The notes: a model not told the origin generated them from the sequence alone. Positions 38,621-48,930 are shown, counted from the stretch's first letter. The stretch is 64,000 nt of DNA from Pseudomonas sp. JM0905a (GCF_014700075.1 NZ_JACXBU010000005.1:372001-436000); one strand, 5' to 3'. Program-made: numbers and translations.

Positions 38621-41600
38621 TCAGCGATAGAGCCACTTACGTATCAATGACAGGAGCTGCTCGGTATTCACCGGTTTGCTCACATAGTCCGACGCCCCGG
38701 CGTCGATGCATTTCTCCCGGTCGCCCTTCATCGCCTTGGCGGTCAGCGCGATCATGGGCAAGGCTTCGAACTGCTTGTGTTGGCGTATCTGGCGCATGGT
38801 CTCGAAGCCATCCATCTCCGGCATCATGATGTCCATCAGCACGATGTCGATGTCCGGGTTCTGCTGCAGGCATTCAATGGCGGCTCGGCCGTTTTCCGCC
38901 GACATCACCTGCATGCGATTGGCCTCGAGCACGCTGGTCAGGGCGAAGATGTTCCGCACATCGTCATCCACCACCAGGGCCTTGCGGCCCTCCAGGTTCT
39001 CCGAGGCCTTGTGCAGGCGTTCCAGCACCCTGCGCTGTGGCTCGCGCAAGTCTGAGGCGGCCCGGTGCAGGAACAGGGTCGCTTCATCGAGCATGCGTTC
39101 CAGCGACCGGACTTCCTTGATCACTCCACGATTGATTACCGCGCCCAGACGCCTGCGCGCCGCCCGGCTGAGGTCTTCGCCGCCGAAAACAATGATCGGC
39201 AGGTCGCGGGTCGTATCCTTCTCCCGCAATGCTTCGAGCAATTCGATCCCTTGGGCGCCGCTGGACTCCAGCCCCACCACCAGGCAGTCGAAGCGTTTCC
39301 GTGCCAACCGCTTCAAGGCCTCATCAACGACTACCGCTTCCAATTGCACATTGCCGTCGCCGAGTAGGTCGAGAATCCGCGCGCGCTGGCCCTCGTCACT
39401 CTCGACGATCAGCAGGTTCCTGCCCTTGCGCAGGGAGTGCTTCACCAGTGCGGCGAGCGCCTGCCGGGCGTCGCTCTCCGACAAGGGTTTGACCTGGTAG
39501 CTGAAGGCGCCCAGGCGTCGACCCTGCACGTGCTTGTCCTCGTTGGCGACGACCAGCACCGGAATGTGCCGGGTGGCGAGCCGGAGCTTGATCTGTTCGA
39601 GCACCAGCCAGCCGTCGATGTCGGGGACATCCAGGTCGAGGACGATGGCCGCCGGGGCGAAGCGCTCGATCAGTTCCATCGCGTCGGCGCCACGGGGGCT
39701 GACCACCCCCTTGAAGCCCTGTTGGCGACCGGTGGTGAGCCAGGTGGCGATGAGGAGCGCATCCGCGCCGAGAATCAGCAACACGCGGTCCCCGGGTTGT
39801 ACTGACTCACGGTCATCGGTTGTCTGGGGCGCCTGAGTCAGCAGTGGCGGTGGTGCCACGGAACCGGCAGTGATCAGCGGCTCCTCGGGTAATTGCTTGC
39901 TCACCTCGTGGGCCCGTACCGGAACGAACAGGGCAAAGCTGCTGCCCTTGCCGGTCTCGCTGTGGAGCAGTTTCAGCTCGCCGCCCAGCAGTCGTGCCAG
40001 TTCACGGCTGATCGACAGGCCGAGGCCAGTGCCGCCATATTTGCGCGACGTGCCGGTATCGGCCTGCTGGAAGGCTTCGAAAATGATGCCCTGCTTGTCG
40101 GCGGAGATGCCGATGCCTGAGTCGGTGACCACGAACGCTACCGCCGAGCCCGCTTCATTCAGCTCGGAATGGTCCTCGCTCCAGCCGGAGATGGCGGGAG
40201 CGATGCTGAGGCTGACACCTCCGCTATCGGTGAACTTGAAGGCATTGGACAGCAGGTTCTTGATCACCTGCAGCAGGCGCTTGTTGTCGGTCCAGATTCG
40301 GGAGGGCAGGGTGGGGGCCAGATCGATGGAGAAGGTCAGGCCGCGACTCTCCGCAACAGGGCGGAAGGTGCGTTCGAGCTGATGGTGCAGGTCGGAGAAC
40401 AGGGTTTCGTCGAGCTCCAGGGTGACGGTGCCGGACTCGATCTTGGACAGGTAGAGAATCTCGTCGATCAGTTCCAAGAGATCCTTGCCCGCGCCGTGGA
40501 TGGTCCGGGCGTATTCCACCTGCTTGTGCGTCAAGTTGCGTTCGGTGTTTTCGCTCAACTGCTGGGCCAGGATCAGCAGGCTGTTCAGCGGCGTACGCAG
40601 CTCGTGGGACATGCTGGAGAGGAACTCGGACTTGTAGCGGGAGGTCCGCATCAGCTGCTCGGCCTTTTCCTCCAGCGACAACTTGGTGGTCTCCACTTCG
40701 CGGTTCTTGCTCTCGACTTCGGCCTTCTGTTCCTCCAGCAGGCGCGCTTTGTATTCCAGCTCTTCGTTGGTCTGTTTCAGCTCTTCCTGCTGGCTTCGCA
40801 GTTCCTTGGCCAGCGACTGCGACTGGGCCAGCAATTGCTCGGTGCGCATGTTGGCTTCGATGGTGTTGAGGACGATGCCGATGGATTCGGCGAGCTGTTC
40901 GAGGAAGTGCTGGTGGATGGTGCTGTAGGCGGTGAGCGAGGCCATTTCGACCACGGCCTTCACCTTGTCCTCGAAGAGAATCGGCAGCACGACGATGTTC
41001 CGCGGTGCGGCGGCGCCCAGGCCGGAGGAAATGGCCACGTAGCTGCTGGGAACCTCCGTTAGCAGAATCCGCCGTTTCTCGTAGGCGCACTGTCCCACCA
41101 GGCCTTCGCCGAGGCGCCATTCGTCGTTGACGTTGATGTTTTCCTTGAAGGCGTAGGTGGACAGCAGCTTGAGCTTTGGCGCCTCGGGCGGGGCCTCGGT
41201 CATCATGTAGAAGACCCCGTGCTGGGCCTCGATCAGCGGCGCCAACTCGGACAGCACCAGGCTGGCGACGGCGTACAGATCGCGCTGGCCCTGGAGCAGG
41301 CGGGTGAATTTCGCCAGGTTCGCCTTCAGCCAGACCTGTTCCGCGTTCTGCCGCGTGGTTTCGCGCAGGTTGCGGATCATCTCGTTGACGTTGTCCTTCA
41401 GCTCCGCCACTTCGCCCTTGGCTTCCACCTGCACTTCGCGGGTCAGGTCGCCTTTGGTCACGGCGGTGGCCACATCGGCGATGGCGCGCACCTGGCTGGT
41501 CAGGTTGGCGGCCAGGCCGTTGACGTTATCGGTGAGGTCACGCCAGGTACCGGCGGCGCCGGGCACGTTGGCCTGGCCCCCCAGCTTGCCCTCGACGCCC

Positions 41601-42919
41601 ACCTCCCGCGCCACCGACGTGACCTGCTCGGAGAACAGCGCCAGGGTGTCGGTCATGTCGTTGATGGTGTCGGCCAGCTCGGCGATCTCGCCCTTGGCCT
41701 CCAGGGTGAGCTTCTTCTTCATGTCGCCGTTGGCCACCGCGGTCACTACCTTGGCGATGCCGCGCACCTGGTTGGTCAGGTTGGCGGCCATGAAATTTAC
41801 GTTCTGGGTCAGGTCCTTCCAGGTTCCCGATACCCCGACCACCTGCGCCTGGCCGCCGAGCTTGCCCTCGCTGCCCACCTCGCGGGCCACCCGCGTCACC
41901 TCGTCGGCAAGGTTGGAAAGTTGGTCGACCATGGTGTTGATGGTGTTTTTCAGCTCGACGATCTCGCCCTTGGCTTCCACGCTGATCTTGCGGCCGAGAT
42001 CGCCCTTGGCTACGGCCGTGGTCACGTCGGCGATGTTGCGTACCTGGTTGGTGAGGTTGGCGGCCATGCTGTTCACCGAGTCGGTGAGGGCCTTCCAGGT
42101 ACCGCCGACGCCCGTCACGGTGGCCTGGCCGCCCAGCTTGCCATCGGTGCCCACTTCACGGGCCACCCGCGTCACCTCGTCAGCGAAGGTGGAGAGCTGG
42201 TCGATCATGGTGTTGACGGTGTTCTTCAGTTCGAGGATCTCGCCCTTGGCTTCCACCGTGATCTTCTTGCCGAGGTCGCCGCGTGCCACGGCCGTGGTCA
42301 CGTCGGCGATGTTGCGCACCTGGTTGGTGAGGTTGGCGGCCATGCGGTTGACCGAGTCGGTCAGGTCGCTCCAGGTCCCGGAAACGCCCGGAACTTTGGC
42401 CTGGCCGCCCAGGATGCCTTCGGTGCCGACTTCGCGCGCTACGCGAGTCACCTCGGCGGTGAAGGCGCCGAGGCGCGTCACCATGGTGTTCACCGTCTCC
42501 GCCGATTTGAGGAACTGCCCTTTCAGCTTCTGGCCGTCGAACTCCGTGGGCATCCGCTGGCGCAGGTCGCCGTCAGCCACCGAACCGATGACTCGGGTCA
42601 TCTCGCTCATGGGGCTGATCAGGTCATTGGTGAGTGCATTGCTCGACTCGGCGATGGTGCGCCAGGAACCCCGAAGCATCGGCAGCTGGATGCGCTCGTG
42701 GACCTTGCCCTGCTTGCCCACCAGGCGTGCCACGCGTTCGAGCTCGCCGACGGTATCGGCGGCCACGTCGATGATCTCGTTGAGCGTGTCGGCGACCTTG
42801 CCTGGCGTCCCTGTCCAGTCGTCCGGCATGCGCACCCTGAAATCGCCCTTGCGAAATGCCCTGAGGGTCGCGAGCAAGGTCGCCAGGTCCAGTGTTTCGG
42901 GTGGCGTCTCTCTAGCCAT
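38621..42919 (-). CDS. Poly-HAMP hybrid histidine kinase (Nik1/Os-1 group III-like)
   Basis: 1432 residues from [16 protein letters not shown] (GGAG seven bases upstream; the frame is open to 43051). No membrane segment. Six HAMP units in the first ~540 residues, of which four are 92-residue repeats ([39 protein letters not shown], ...). Then a GAF domain (about 545-690), a coiled coil, HisKA with [10 protein letters not shown] (His near 771), HATPase (NLLSNAFKF near 893) and three receivers. REC1 has an acceptor Asp near 1097, REC2 is degenerate ([10 protein letters not shown]), and REC3 has [12 protein letters not shown] near 1361. The layout of cytosolic 92-residue HAMP repeats matches fungal osmosensing kinases. 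Confidence 0.9.
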   Translation of the reverse strand: MARETPPETLDLATLLATLRAFRKGDFRVRMPDDWTGTPGKVADTLNEIIDVAADTVGELERVARLVGKQGKVHERIQLPMLRGSWRTIAESSNALTNDLISPMSEMTRVIGSVADGDLRQRMPTEFDGQKLKGQFLKSAETVNTMVTRLGAFTAEVTRVAREVGTEGILGGQAKVPGVSGTWSDLTDSVNRMAANLTNQVRNIADVTTAVARGDLGKKITVEAKGEILELKNTVNTMIDQLSTFADEVTRVAREVGTDGKLGGQATVTGVGGTWKALTDSVNSMAANLTNQVRNIADVTTAVAKGDLGRKISVEAKGEIVELKNTINTMVDQLSNLADEVTRVAREVGSEGKLGGQAQVVGVSGTWKDLTQNVNFMAANLTNQVRGIAKVVTAVANGDMKKKLTLEAKGEIAELADTINDMTDTLALFSEQVTSVAREVGVEGKLGGQANVPGAAGTWRDLTDNVNGLAANLTSQVRAIADVATAVTKGDLTREVQVEAKGEVAELKDNVNEMIRNLRETTRQNAEQVWLKANLAKFTRLLQGQRDLYAVASLVLSELAPLIEAQHGVFYMMTEAPPEAPKLKLLSTYAFKENINVNDEWRLGEGLVGQCAYEKRRILLTEVPSSYVAISSGLGAAAPRNIVVLPILFEDKVKAVVEMASLTAYSTIHQHFLEQLAESIGIVLNTIEANMRTEQLLAQSQSLAKELRSQQEELKQTNEELEYKARLLEEQKAEVESKNREVETTKLSLEEKAEQLMRTSRYKSEFLSSMSHELRTPLNSLLILAQQLSENTERNLTHKQVEYARTIHGAGKDLLELIDEILYLSKIESGTVTLELDETLFSDLHHQLERTFRPVAESRGLTFSIDLAPTLPSRIWTDNKRLLQVIKNLLSNAFKFTDSGGVSLSIAPAISGWSEDHSELNEAGSAVAFVVTDSGIGISADKQGIIFEAFQQADTGTSRKYGGTGLGLSISRELARLLGGELKLLHSETGKGSSFALFVPVRAHEVSKQLPEEPLITAGSVAPPPLLTQAPQTTDDRESVQPGDRVLLILGADALLIATWLTTGRQQGFKGVVSPRGADAMELIERFAPAAIVLDLDVPDIDGWLVLEQIKLRLATRHIPVLVVANEDKHVQGRRLGAFSYQVKPLSESDARQALAALVKHSLRKGRNLLIVESDEGQRARILDLLGDGNVQLEAVVVDEALKRLARKRFDCLVVGLESSGAQGIELLEALREKDTTRDLPIIVFGGEDLSRAARRRLGAVINRGVIKEVRSLERMLDEATLFLHRAASDLREPQRRVLERLHKASENLEGRKALVVDDDVRNIFALTSVLEANRMQVMSAENGRAAIECLQQNPDIDIVLMDIMMPEMDGFETMRQIRQHKQFEALPMIALTAKAMKGDREKCIDAGASDYVSKPVNTEQLLSLIRKWLYR
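41376..42479 (-). repeat. Four tandem 276-bp repeats coding HAMP units
   Basis: The anchor CTGG(T/C)TGGT(G/C)AGGTTGGCGG recurs with exact 276-bp spacing, starting at 41492, 41768, 42044 and 42320. Each unit encodes 92 residues of the hybrid kinase. Confidence 0.88.
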
Positions 42920-43200
42920 GGTCTGCTCCGCCAGGATCGATGTCGGACATGAATCCTTCTCCCGGAGCGTTTCGCGTCGGCAGGATGCGCTGGCGCCAGG
43001 GTGGAGCCGCCCCGGACTGGAACTCACCCGGGACGGTGCCCGTGTGCGCATCCTGAAAATATAGCTGCCGGGCAGGGCGGGCGCGGGGAACGGCGGTTTC
43101 GCCGCCCGGCGGTGCTGCTTGCCGGGTACCGGCCGCAGGGATAGTGTGAAATGTCGGTAAAGCTGAATGTGCAGGGCAGATGCCTGCCTAGAGGCGTCAG

Positions 43201-43842
43201 ATGAATGACCGCAGAACCAGGGTTCTCCTGGTGGACGACCACAGCATTGTGCGCAGCGGCGTGCGGCGCATGCTGGAAACTGCCGGCGAGATCGATGTCA
43301 CCGGAGAAGCGGAATCCGCCCAGGAAGCGATGCGGCTGATCCAGGCCCAGGAGTTCGATGTCGCAGTGGTGGACATCAGCCTGCCCGACAAGAGCGGCCT
43401 GCATCTGCTGCGCATGATGCGTACCGAGAAGCCCGGCATGGCGGTGCTGATGCTCAGCATGCACTCGATCGAGGCCTATGCCCTGCGCGCCATCAAGCAG
43501 GGCGCCGCAGGCTATCTCACCAAGGATATCTCGGCGTCCACCCTGGTCGATGCGGTGCGCAAGGCATCCCAGGGCGGCAAGCACGTTACCCCGGAACTGG
43601 CGGAAAAACTCCTCAACGCCATTGGCAATGGCGGCGCTGCCCCCCACGAATCCCTGTCGGATCGGGAGCTTGAAGTGCTGAAGCTGCTCGCGTCGGGGGA
43701 GCGGATCGTCCGTATCGCCGAGCTCCTCCATCTGAGCCCGAGCACCGTCACGACCTACCGCGCGCGCATCCTGGAAAAGACCGGGTTGGACAGCAACGCC
43801 AAGCTGGCGCGCTATGCCCTCGAAAATGGCCTGCTGACCTAA
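43201..43842 (+). CDS. NarL/LuxR-type response regulator
   Basis: 213 residues. Receiver domain (VLLVDDHSIVRSGV, acceptor Asp in VAVVDISLPDKSG, GYLTKDIS with the conserved Lys) and a C-terminal LuxR helix-turn-helix (LSDRELEVLKLLASGERIVRIAELLHL, then SPSTVTTYRARIL). Divergent from the hybrid-kinase operon across a 280-bp gap; the HisKA_3 kinase at 37439 is the likely phosphodonor. Confidence 0.92.
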   Translation: MNDRRTRVLLVDDHSIVRSGVRRMLETAGEIDVTGEAESAQEAMRLIQAQEFDVAVVDISLPDKSGLHLLRMMRTEKPGMAVLMLSMHSIEAYALRAIKQGAAGYLTKDISASTLVDAVRKASQGGKHVTPELAEKLLNAIGNGGAAPHESLSDRELEVLKLLASGERIVRIAELLHLSPSTVTTYRARILEKTGLDSNAKLARYALENGLLT

Positions 43843-44221
43843 GGCTCAAGCCTGGCCTATCCGTTCAAGCGCGACGTCCTGTAGTCGAACCCCTACACGC
43901 CATTGGCTGATTGCACGACAACAGGTGCGCGCTAACGACGATACCTGCATTTGCGCAGCTTCCGCATAGTTGCCCCCATTGCCGAATCCCGTAGCTGGTG
44001 GGACGGGACCCATCAGCAACCTTGAACTATTACCTATCGAATGGGGGTTGATCATGCAGTCCATCAATGAAGGACCCTTGCCCGAATCGGGTAAGAGCGC
44101 CGCCGGCCGATGAACACGGCTCACCCTGACAGAACCCGGCACCGAATCGACGGACAGTCCGTCTCTCGATCGCTGCCACTTCGTCGCCACGAAGCTTTTT
44201 GCCTAGTGAGGTCAACGAATC
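43843..44221. other. 380-bp intergenic region after the response regulator
   Basis: No gene supported. A perfect 7-bp inverted repeat GACGGAC-A-GTCCGTC lies at 44149-44163, about 60 bp before the next gene, and could be an operator. A 19-codon frame from 44054 has no support beyond being open. Confidence 0.5.
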
Positions 44222-45262
44222 ATGGAACCTATTATCAAAGAACACGAACTCATGGTCGTGCTCCGACATGTCATGTCGCACGGCCTCATTACCTTGCTCG
44301 CGGTCGCCATCGCTTTCACCGCGCCGGACGTAGCCCGTTTCATCCTCTTCGAGTGGTGGCCGAGGGTGGAGCTGGACTCGAATCTTCTGCTGGCCACGGA
44401 AATCGGCCTCGCATCCACGCTGATGCTGCTGTTCACCCTGGGCAAGAGCGCCTGGGACAGCCGCCATCGCATGGCCAGCGCCAGGGAGGCGGCCTTGCTG
44501 TTCGCACGAACCCCGGGCAAGAAAGGGACCTGGCTGTCCGGTTTGCAGGAGCGGAGCCTGCTGCGCTCATTACCGACGGCGCGTGATGCATCCGTCCTGT
44601 CGCTTACCGGCTACGAAACGCTGACGTCCCCGAACAGCCTGCTGAAGGACGTGATCAACCACGCCTACGAGATACGCGTGATGCTGCTCAACCCCTGCAG
44701 TGAGGCTGCGCGCCGACGCCTGGCCACGTTGCCTGGGGCCTGCACGGTTGCCAGCTTCCAGCGGGAACTGTCGGCCAGTATCGAATTCCTCAAGTCCTGC
44801 CGGAAGCGGGGCAAGAAGGTCACGCTCAAGTTCTACGACCAGGACCCTTTCTGGAAGGTGGTGGTACTCGATGACCGCGTCTGGGTCCAGCACTGCCACA
44901 GCGGCCGCGAGATCAGGGAACAACCGGAATACGTGTTCGGCCGGCATCACGCCGATCCGAGCCAGGGACTGTTCGTGCCGTTCTTCACCTACTTCCTGCA
45001 GAAGTGGAACGAGCCGGACCACTGGGAATATGACTTCGATACCGCCGAGTTGGTGAAGCGCAACGCCACCACCGGAATCGAGACCGATCGGATTCGGCTC
45101 GAACTTCAAGCGAAGGATTCGGAAACGCCGACACCGAAAGTGCCGGGTTCGTCCTCAGCCGCGCTGATACATGCGCCAGTGAAACTGTTCGGCACCAGGG
45201 TTGGGCCAGATGTGGGACGTCCTGCCTGGAACGCGTCAATGAATAAGCAAGCTGGAGGATGA
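44222..45262 (+). CDS. Unrecognised membrane-anchored protein of the signalling locus
   Basis: 346 residues with two N-terminal hydrophobic helices (about 20-42 and 55-76) and a cytosolic domain of about 240 residues. The segment TLKFYDQDPFWKVVVLDDRVWVQHC, and VMLLNPCSEAARRRLATLPG before it, recall phospholipase-D-like/helix-sheet proteins in which a short strand precedes an Asp-Asp turn, but no HxKxxxxD motif is present. The C-terminus is hydrophilic and probably disordered. GTGAGG lies nine bases before the start. It is followed after 3 bp by a small membrane-protein gene. Function unknown; a target or output of the adjacent kinase is only a guess. Confidence 0.6.
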   Translation: MEPIIKEHELMVVLRHVMSHGLITLLAVAIAFTAPDVARFILFEWWPRVELDSNLLLATEIGLASTLMLLFTLGKSAWDSRHRMASAREAALLFARTPGKKGTWLSGLQERSLLRSLPTARDASVLSLTGYETLTSPNSLLKDVINHAYEIRVMLLNPCSEAARRRLATLPGACTVASFQRELSASIEFLKSCRKRGKKVTLKFYDQDPFWKVVVLDDRVWVQHCHSGREIREQPEYVFGRHHADPSQGLFVPFFTYFLQKWNEPDHWEYDFDTAELVKRNATTGIETDRIRLELQAKDSETPTPKVPGSSSAALIHAPVKLFGTRVGPDVGRPAWNASMNKQAGG

Positions 45263-45265
45263 ACA

Positions 45266-45559
45266 ATGGGTTATTGGCTGTGTGCCCTGCTGTGGGGTTT
45301 GGTGCTGTTGGAGGAGATCCAGTGCATGCCAATCCGGGAGTGGAAAGCCGATGGCATGAGTAAGGTGCTCCTGTTGCGGCGAACCAGGACCAGCAACGCG
45401 TACCTGCTGGCTCTGGCGGCGGGCGCGATGTGCCTGTCCATCGAGTTCTCACTGATGCTGGGAAATCAGAGCGATTTTGACTTCGACCAGTTGGTCGCTC
45501 TGGCGAGTGTGATTTTTGGAGGGTATTTGGCCAAGGTTTGCATGAAGGGACAGCGATAG
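45266..45559 (+). CDS. Small membrane protein (97 aa)
   Basis: Three hydrophobic segments (about 2-18, 43-62 and 74-92). Its ribosome site GGAGG lies inside the end of the preceding gene, eight bases before the ATG, so the two are translationally coupled and probably act together. No family recognised. Confidence 0.6.
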   Translation: MGYWLCALLWGLVLLEEIQCMPIREWKADGMSKVLLLRRTRTSNAYLLALAAGAMCLSIEFSLMLGNQSDFDFDQLVALASVIFGGYLAKVCMKGQR

Positions 45560-45934
45560 GCCTGTTGTTTTGCAAGACGGCCACGCCCGGGGGAGCCCGG
45601 AACTGGTCGAGTGGGTGTTGATGTTGGGACTTCGGGAGTCCCTGGGACCGTGCCAGCGCGGAGCGCGCCAGGTCAGGTGAAGGGAGTGATACAGGCGTAG
45701 CTGGTCCAGGCCTGCCTTTTCGAGGCGGGCCTTTTTATTGCCTGTTTTCAGGGGATGAAGGCAGGTAAATGAGAAGGAGAAATGTTACCGGGGCAGGGGA
45801 CGGACGGTGATTGTCAGGGTTGTCCCGGAGCCGCCAAATCTGCGTTATGATCCGCGCCCTCTCCTGCTGGCGTCTGAGCCAGAAGGGGCGGGTGTACAAT
45901 GTCTTTGCGCCACGCGCTCGCAGGTTCAGCTCCC
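45560..45934. other. Structured intergenic region ending in a terminator; possible sRNA, nadA promoter
   Basis: 375 bp. The first 180 bp are rich in perfect short hairpins, for example GGGACT (45626-45631) with AGTCCC (45637-45642), and GCGC stems around 45657-45668, closed by CCTGGGACC (45641-45649) against GGTCCAGG (45703-45710). The segment ends at the terminator below. The remaining part should contain the nadA promoter (TATGAT at 45846). Confidence 0.45.
45706..45737 (+). terminator. Terminator upstream of nadA
   Basis: AGGCCTGCC and GGCGGGCCT pair with one mismatch around TTTTCGA, followed by TTTTT. Confidence 0.75.
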
Positions 45935-46993
45935 ATGACACAGCTTTCCGAACGCTTCCTGGTCCAGGCCCATCTTGCCGCCAAGCAGCCCAAACAGCTG
46001 ACGGCCGAGGAGGAGGCGCATTACCGTGCCGCCATTGCCGCCGAACTGAAGGCGCGCGACGCCGTGCTGGTCGCCCACTACTACTGCGATCCGGTGATCC
46101 AGGCGCTGGCCGAGGAAACCGGCGGCTGCGTTTCCGACTCCCTGGAAATGGCCCGTTTCGGCAACCAGCATTCGGCGCAGACCGTGGTCGTTGCCGGTGT
46201 GCGTTTCATGGGTGAGACGGCCAAGATCCTCAATCCGGAAAAACGCGTGCTGATGCCCACCCTGGAAGCCACCTGCTCCCTGGACCTGGGTTGCCCGGTG
46301 GATGAGTTCTCCGCCTTCTGCGACCAGCATCCCGAACGCACCGTGGTGGTCTACGCCAATACCTCGGCGGCCGTGAAGGCCCGCGCTGACTGGGTGGTGA
46401 CTTCCAGCTGCGCCCTGGAGATCGTGGAGAGCCTGATGGACAACGGCGAAACCATCATCTGGGCGCCGGACCAGCACCTGGGCCGCTACATCCAGCGTGA
46501 AACCGGCGCTGACATGCTGCTCTGGGACGGTGCCTGCATCGTTCACGAGGAGTTCAAGGCCAAGCAGTTGGAAGACATGAAGGCCCTGTACCCCGATGCC
46601 GCGGTACTGGTGCACCCGGAATCCCCAGAGGCGGTGATCGAACTGGCCGACGCGGTCGGTTCCACCAGCCAGCTGATCAAGGCCGCGCAGACCCTGCCGA
46701 ACAAGACCTTCATCGTCGCCACCGACCGCGGCATCTTCTACAAGATGCAGCAGCTGTGCCCGGACAAGCAGTTCATCGAAGCGCCCACCGCCGGCAACGG
46801 CGCGGCCTGCCGCAGCTGCGCCCACTGCCCGTGGATGGCGATGAACACCCTGGAGCGCACCCTGCAGTGCCTGCGTGAAGGCACCAACGAGATCTTCGTC
46901 GAGCCGGCCCTGATCCCGCGTGCGGTGAAGCCGCTCAAGCGCATGCTGGACTTCACCCAGGCTGCACGCCTCAAGCAGGCCGGCAACGCCTGA
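45935..46993 (+). CDS. nadA: Quinolinate synthase A
   Basis: 352 residues from [15 protein letters not shown]; an in-frame ATG at 45899 is not favoured by family length. Condenses iminoaspartate with DHAP to quinolinate in NAD synthesis, using a 4Fe-4S cluster. Cluster and active-site Cys lie in [23 protein letters not shown] and [24 protein letters not shown] is the conserved N-terminal motif. Confidence 0.97.
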   Translation: MTQLSERFLVQAHLAAKQPKQLTAEEEAHYRAAIAAELKARDAVLVAHYYCDPVIQALAEETGGCVSDSLEMARFGNQHSAQTVVVAGVRFMGETAKILNPEKRVLMPTLEATCSLDLGCPVDEFSAFCDQHPERTVVVYANTSAAVKARADWVVTSSCALEIVESLMDNGETIIWAPDQHLGRYIQRETGADMLLWDGACIVHEEFKAKQLEDMKALYPDAAVLVHPESPEAVIELADAVGSTSQLIKAAQTLPNKTFIVATDRGIFYKMQQLCPDKQFIEAPTAGNGAACRSCAHCPWMAMNTLERTLQCLREGTNEIFVEPALIPRAVKPLKRMLDFTQAARLKQAGNA

Positions 46994-47004
46994 TTCCCGC
47001 CCAG

Positions 47005-47035
47005 AAAAAAAGCCCGGACCAGTCCGGGCTTTTTC
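47005..47035. terminator. Bidirectional terminator between nadA and the M48 protease gene
   Basis: AAAGCCCGGA, loop CCAG, TCCGGGCTTTTT, with seven A on the 5' side. Confidence 0.94.
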
Positions 47036-47050
47036 GTTTTCGGGGGCTGA

Positions 47051-48484
47051 TCAGCGCATCATCTGCTTGACCATCTGCTGCTCCTGGATCAGCTCCTGCT
47101 GACGGGCGTCGATGCGCGCAGCCAGTGGGAAGTTGCTGCCGGCGCGACGCTTGGCAAAGCCCAACTGCTCGATCGCCTGGTCGAAGTCTCCCACCAGGGC
47201 GAAGTACTCGGCGCGAGCCTGGTGCAAGCCGATGGTGTTGCCGGCCAGGCCGCGGACTTCGGCCACCTGGTACCAGACATCCGGGTCGTTCGGCCGGCTT
47301 TTCAGCAGGCCGTCGAGCACCTTCTCGGCGTCCTTCGGCTTGTTCTGCTTGAGCAGCAGGTCGCTGCGCATCTGTTTCAGCGGATAGTTGTTGGGGTACT
47401 GGGCGAGCAGCCGGTCGACGCGTTGCTGGGCTTCGGCCAGACGGTTGGCGGTGATGTCCAGATCCACCTGGCCCAGGTTGTAGACGATCTCGTTCGGCGC
47501 CTTGGCCAGCAGGGGCGCAAGATTATCCCGAGCCTGGTTGAGCTGGCCGCCCTTGATCTGGGCGATGGCCAGGCCATAGCGGGCCGCATCCAGTTTCGGG
47601 TCTTCGTCGAGCATCGCGCGGAAGCGCTTGGCGGCTATCCCCGGGGTTTCCTCGAACATCAGCTGCACGCGGGCGCGCATCAACTGGTAGCGCAGGCTGT
47701 TCTCGACACCTCCGGGCGGCAGCTGCTCGGCGCGGTTGCGGGTGTCGGCGATACGGTTCTCGGTCACCGGGTGGGTGAGGAGGAATTCCGGCGGCTTGGC
47801 GTCATAGCGGTACTGACGCATCAGGCGCTCGAACATGCGCGGCATGGCGCGGGGGTCATAGCCGGCCTTTTCCAGGTTGAGCAGGCCGATACGGTCGGCT
47901 TCCTGTTCGTTCTGCCGGGAGAAGCGGCGCTGTTCCTGGATGGCCGCAGCCTGGGTGCCCATGATCGCGGCCATGCCGGCATCACCGGCACCGGCCGCGG
48001 CAGCGACGATACCCGCCAGCATCGCTGCCATCACCGGCACTTGCATGCGCTGCTGGGCCTCGACGCCACGGGCGAAGTGGCGTTGGGACAAGTGCGCCAG
48101 TTCGTGGGCCAGTACCGAGGCGTATTCGGCTTCGGTGGGCGCATAGAGGAAGAGGCCGCCGTTGACGCCGATGATTCCGCCCGGCGCGGCGAATGCGTTC
48201 AACTGGGGGCTGTTGAGCAGGACGAACTCCAGGCGCCGGTCCTGCAGCTGGCTGGTCTCGGCCAGGCGATAGACGCTGGATTCCACGTAGTCCTTGAGCT
48301 GCGGGTCATCGAGTTGCGGCACCTGGCCGCGCAGCAGACTCAGCCAGGCGCGGCCGAGTTGGTGTTCCTGTTCCGGGGAAACGATGGAAGAGCTGGAGTC
48401 CCCAAGCGAAGGCAGGTCGTCAGCCATGACGGGTGTAGCGAGGAAGCAGGCAAGCGTCAGCAGAGTAGGGCGCAGAAGATTCAT
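47051..48484 (-). CDS. Periplasmic M48 metalloprotease with TPR (BepA/YfgC-like)
   Basis: 477 residues. Signal peptide (cleavage after ...ATPVMA, near 21), M48 domain with zinc motif HELAHLSQRH (near 137) and the third ligand region NEQEADRIGL, then TPR-like repeats from about 300 to the end. BepA in E. coli degrades or assists stalled LptD and other outer-membrane proteins. Convergent with nadA. Confidence 0.92.
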   Translation of the reverse strand: MNLLRPTLLTLACFLATPVMADDLPSLGDSSSSIVSPEQEHQLGRAWLSLLRGQVPQLDDPQLKDYVESSVYRLAETSQLQDRRLEFVLLNSPQLNAFAAPGGIIGVNGGLFLYAPTEAEYASVLAHELAHLSQRHFARGVEAQQRMQVPVMAAMLAGIVAAAAGAGDAGMAAIMGTQAAAIQEQRRFSRQNEQEADRIGLLNLEKAGYDPRAMPRMFERLMRQYRYDAKPPEFLLTHPVTENRIADTRNRAEQLPPGGVENSLRYQLMRARVQLMFEETPGIAAKRFRAMLDEDPKLDAARYGLAIAQIKGGQLNQARDNLAPLLAKAPNEIVYNLGQVDLDITANRLAEAQQRVDRLLAQYPNNYPLKQMRSDLLLKQNKPKDAEKVLDGLLKSRPNDPDVWYQVAEVRGLAGNTIGLHQARAEYFALVGDFDQAIEQLGFAKRRAGSNFPLAARIDARQQELIQEQQMVKQMMR

Positions 48485-48641
48485 GCACTGGGCTCGTTGG
48501 CGGCAAAGGCCTAAATGTAGCCTCCAGCAGCGCCGGCTGGCCAGCGGCGCTCTGCCTTCGGTATCCTAACCGTCCGCTCAAGTATTACCGCCCCGCGACC
48601 TTCCCGAGCGAGCCGCCAGGCACCTTTCCCGGAGAACCACC

Positions 48642-48893
48642 ATGACTGACACCGCCAGTCGAGCCGAAGCCTTCGACGTCGAGCTGGATGCCAGCGGCCT
48701 CAATTGCCCCTTGCCTCTGCTCAAAGCCAAGCTCGAACTCAACCGGCTGCCCAGTGGCGCGGTGCTCAAGGTGATCGCCACCGATGCCGGTTCCCAGCGA
48801 GATTTCCGTGCCTTTGCGCAACTGGCTGGGCACCAGTTGTTGCGAGAAGAGGTCGAAGACGGCGTATTCCGCTACTGGCTGCGAAAAGCCTGA
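48642..48893 (+). CDS. tusA: TusA-family sulfurtransferase
   Basis: 83 residues. The CPxP signature is read in SGLNCPLPLLKAKLELN; the first Cys carries the persulfide that is passed on for tRNA thiolation or molybdenum-cofactor work. Followed after 37 bp by an AI-2E family gene, the same order as in P. aeruginosa. Confidence 0.93.
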   Translation: MTDTASRAEAFDVELDASGLNCPLPLLKAKLELNRLPSGAVLKVIATDAGSQRDFRAFAQLAGHQLLREEVEDGVFRYWLRKA

Positions 48894-48930
48894 CACAGGA
48901 CCCGCACGGCGGGCCATCCAAGGAACTCTG

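Noticed and set aside
43024-43731. Minus-strand frame opposite the response regulator
   Set aside because: Shadow of the receiver-LuxR gene at 43201, which has clear domains.
45640-45720. Resemblance to 4.5S/SRP RNA (CCAGGTCAGG ... GTAGCTGG)
   Set aside because: The SRP apical GGAA tetraloop between TCC and GGA and the AGCAGCC side of the symmetric loop are missing, so the match is partial and probably chance.
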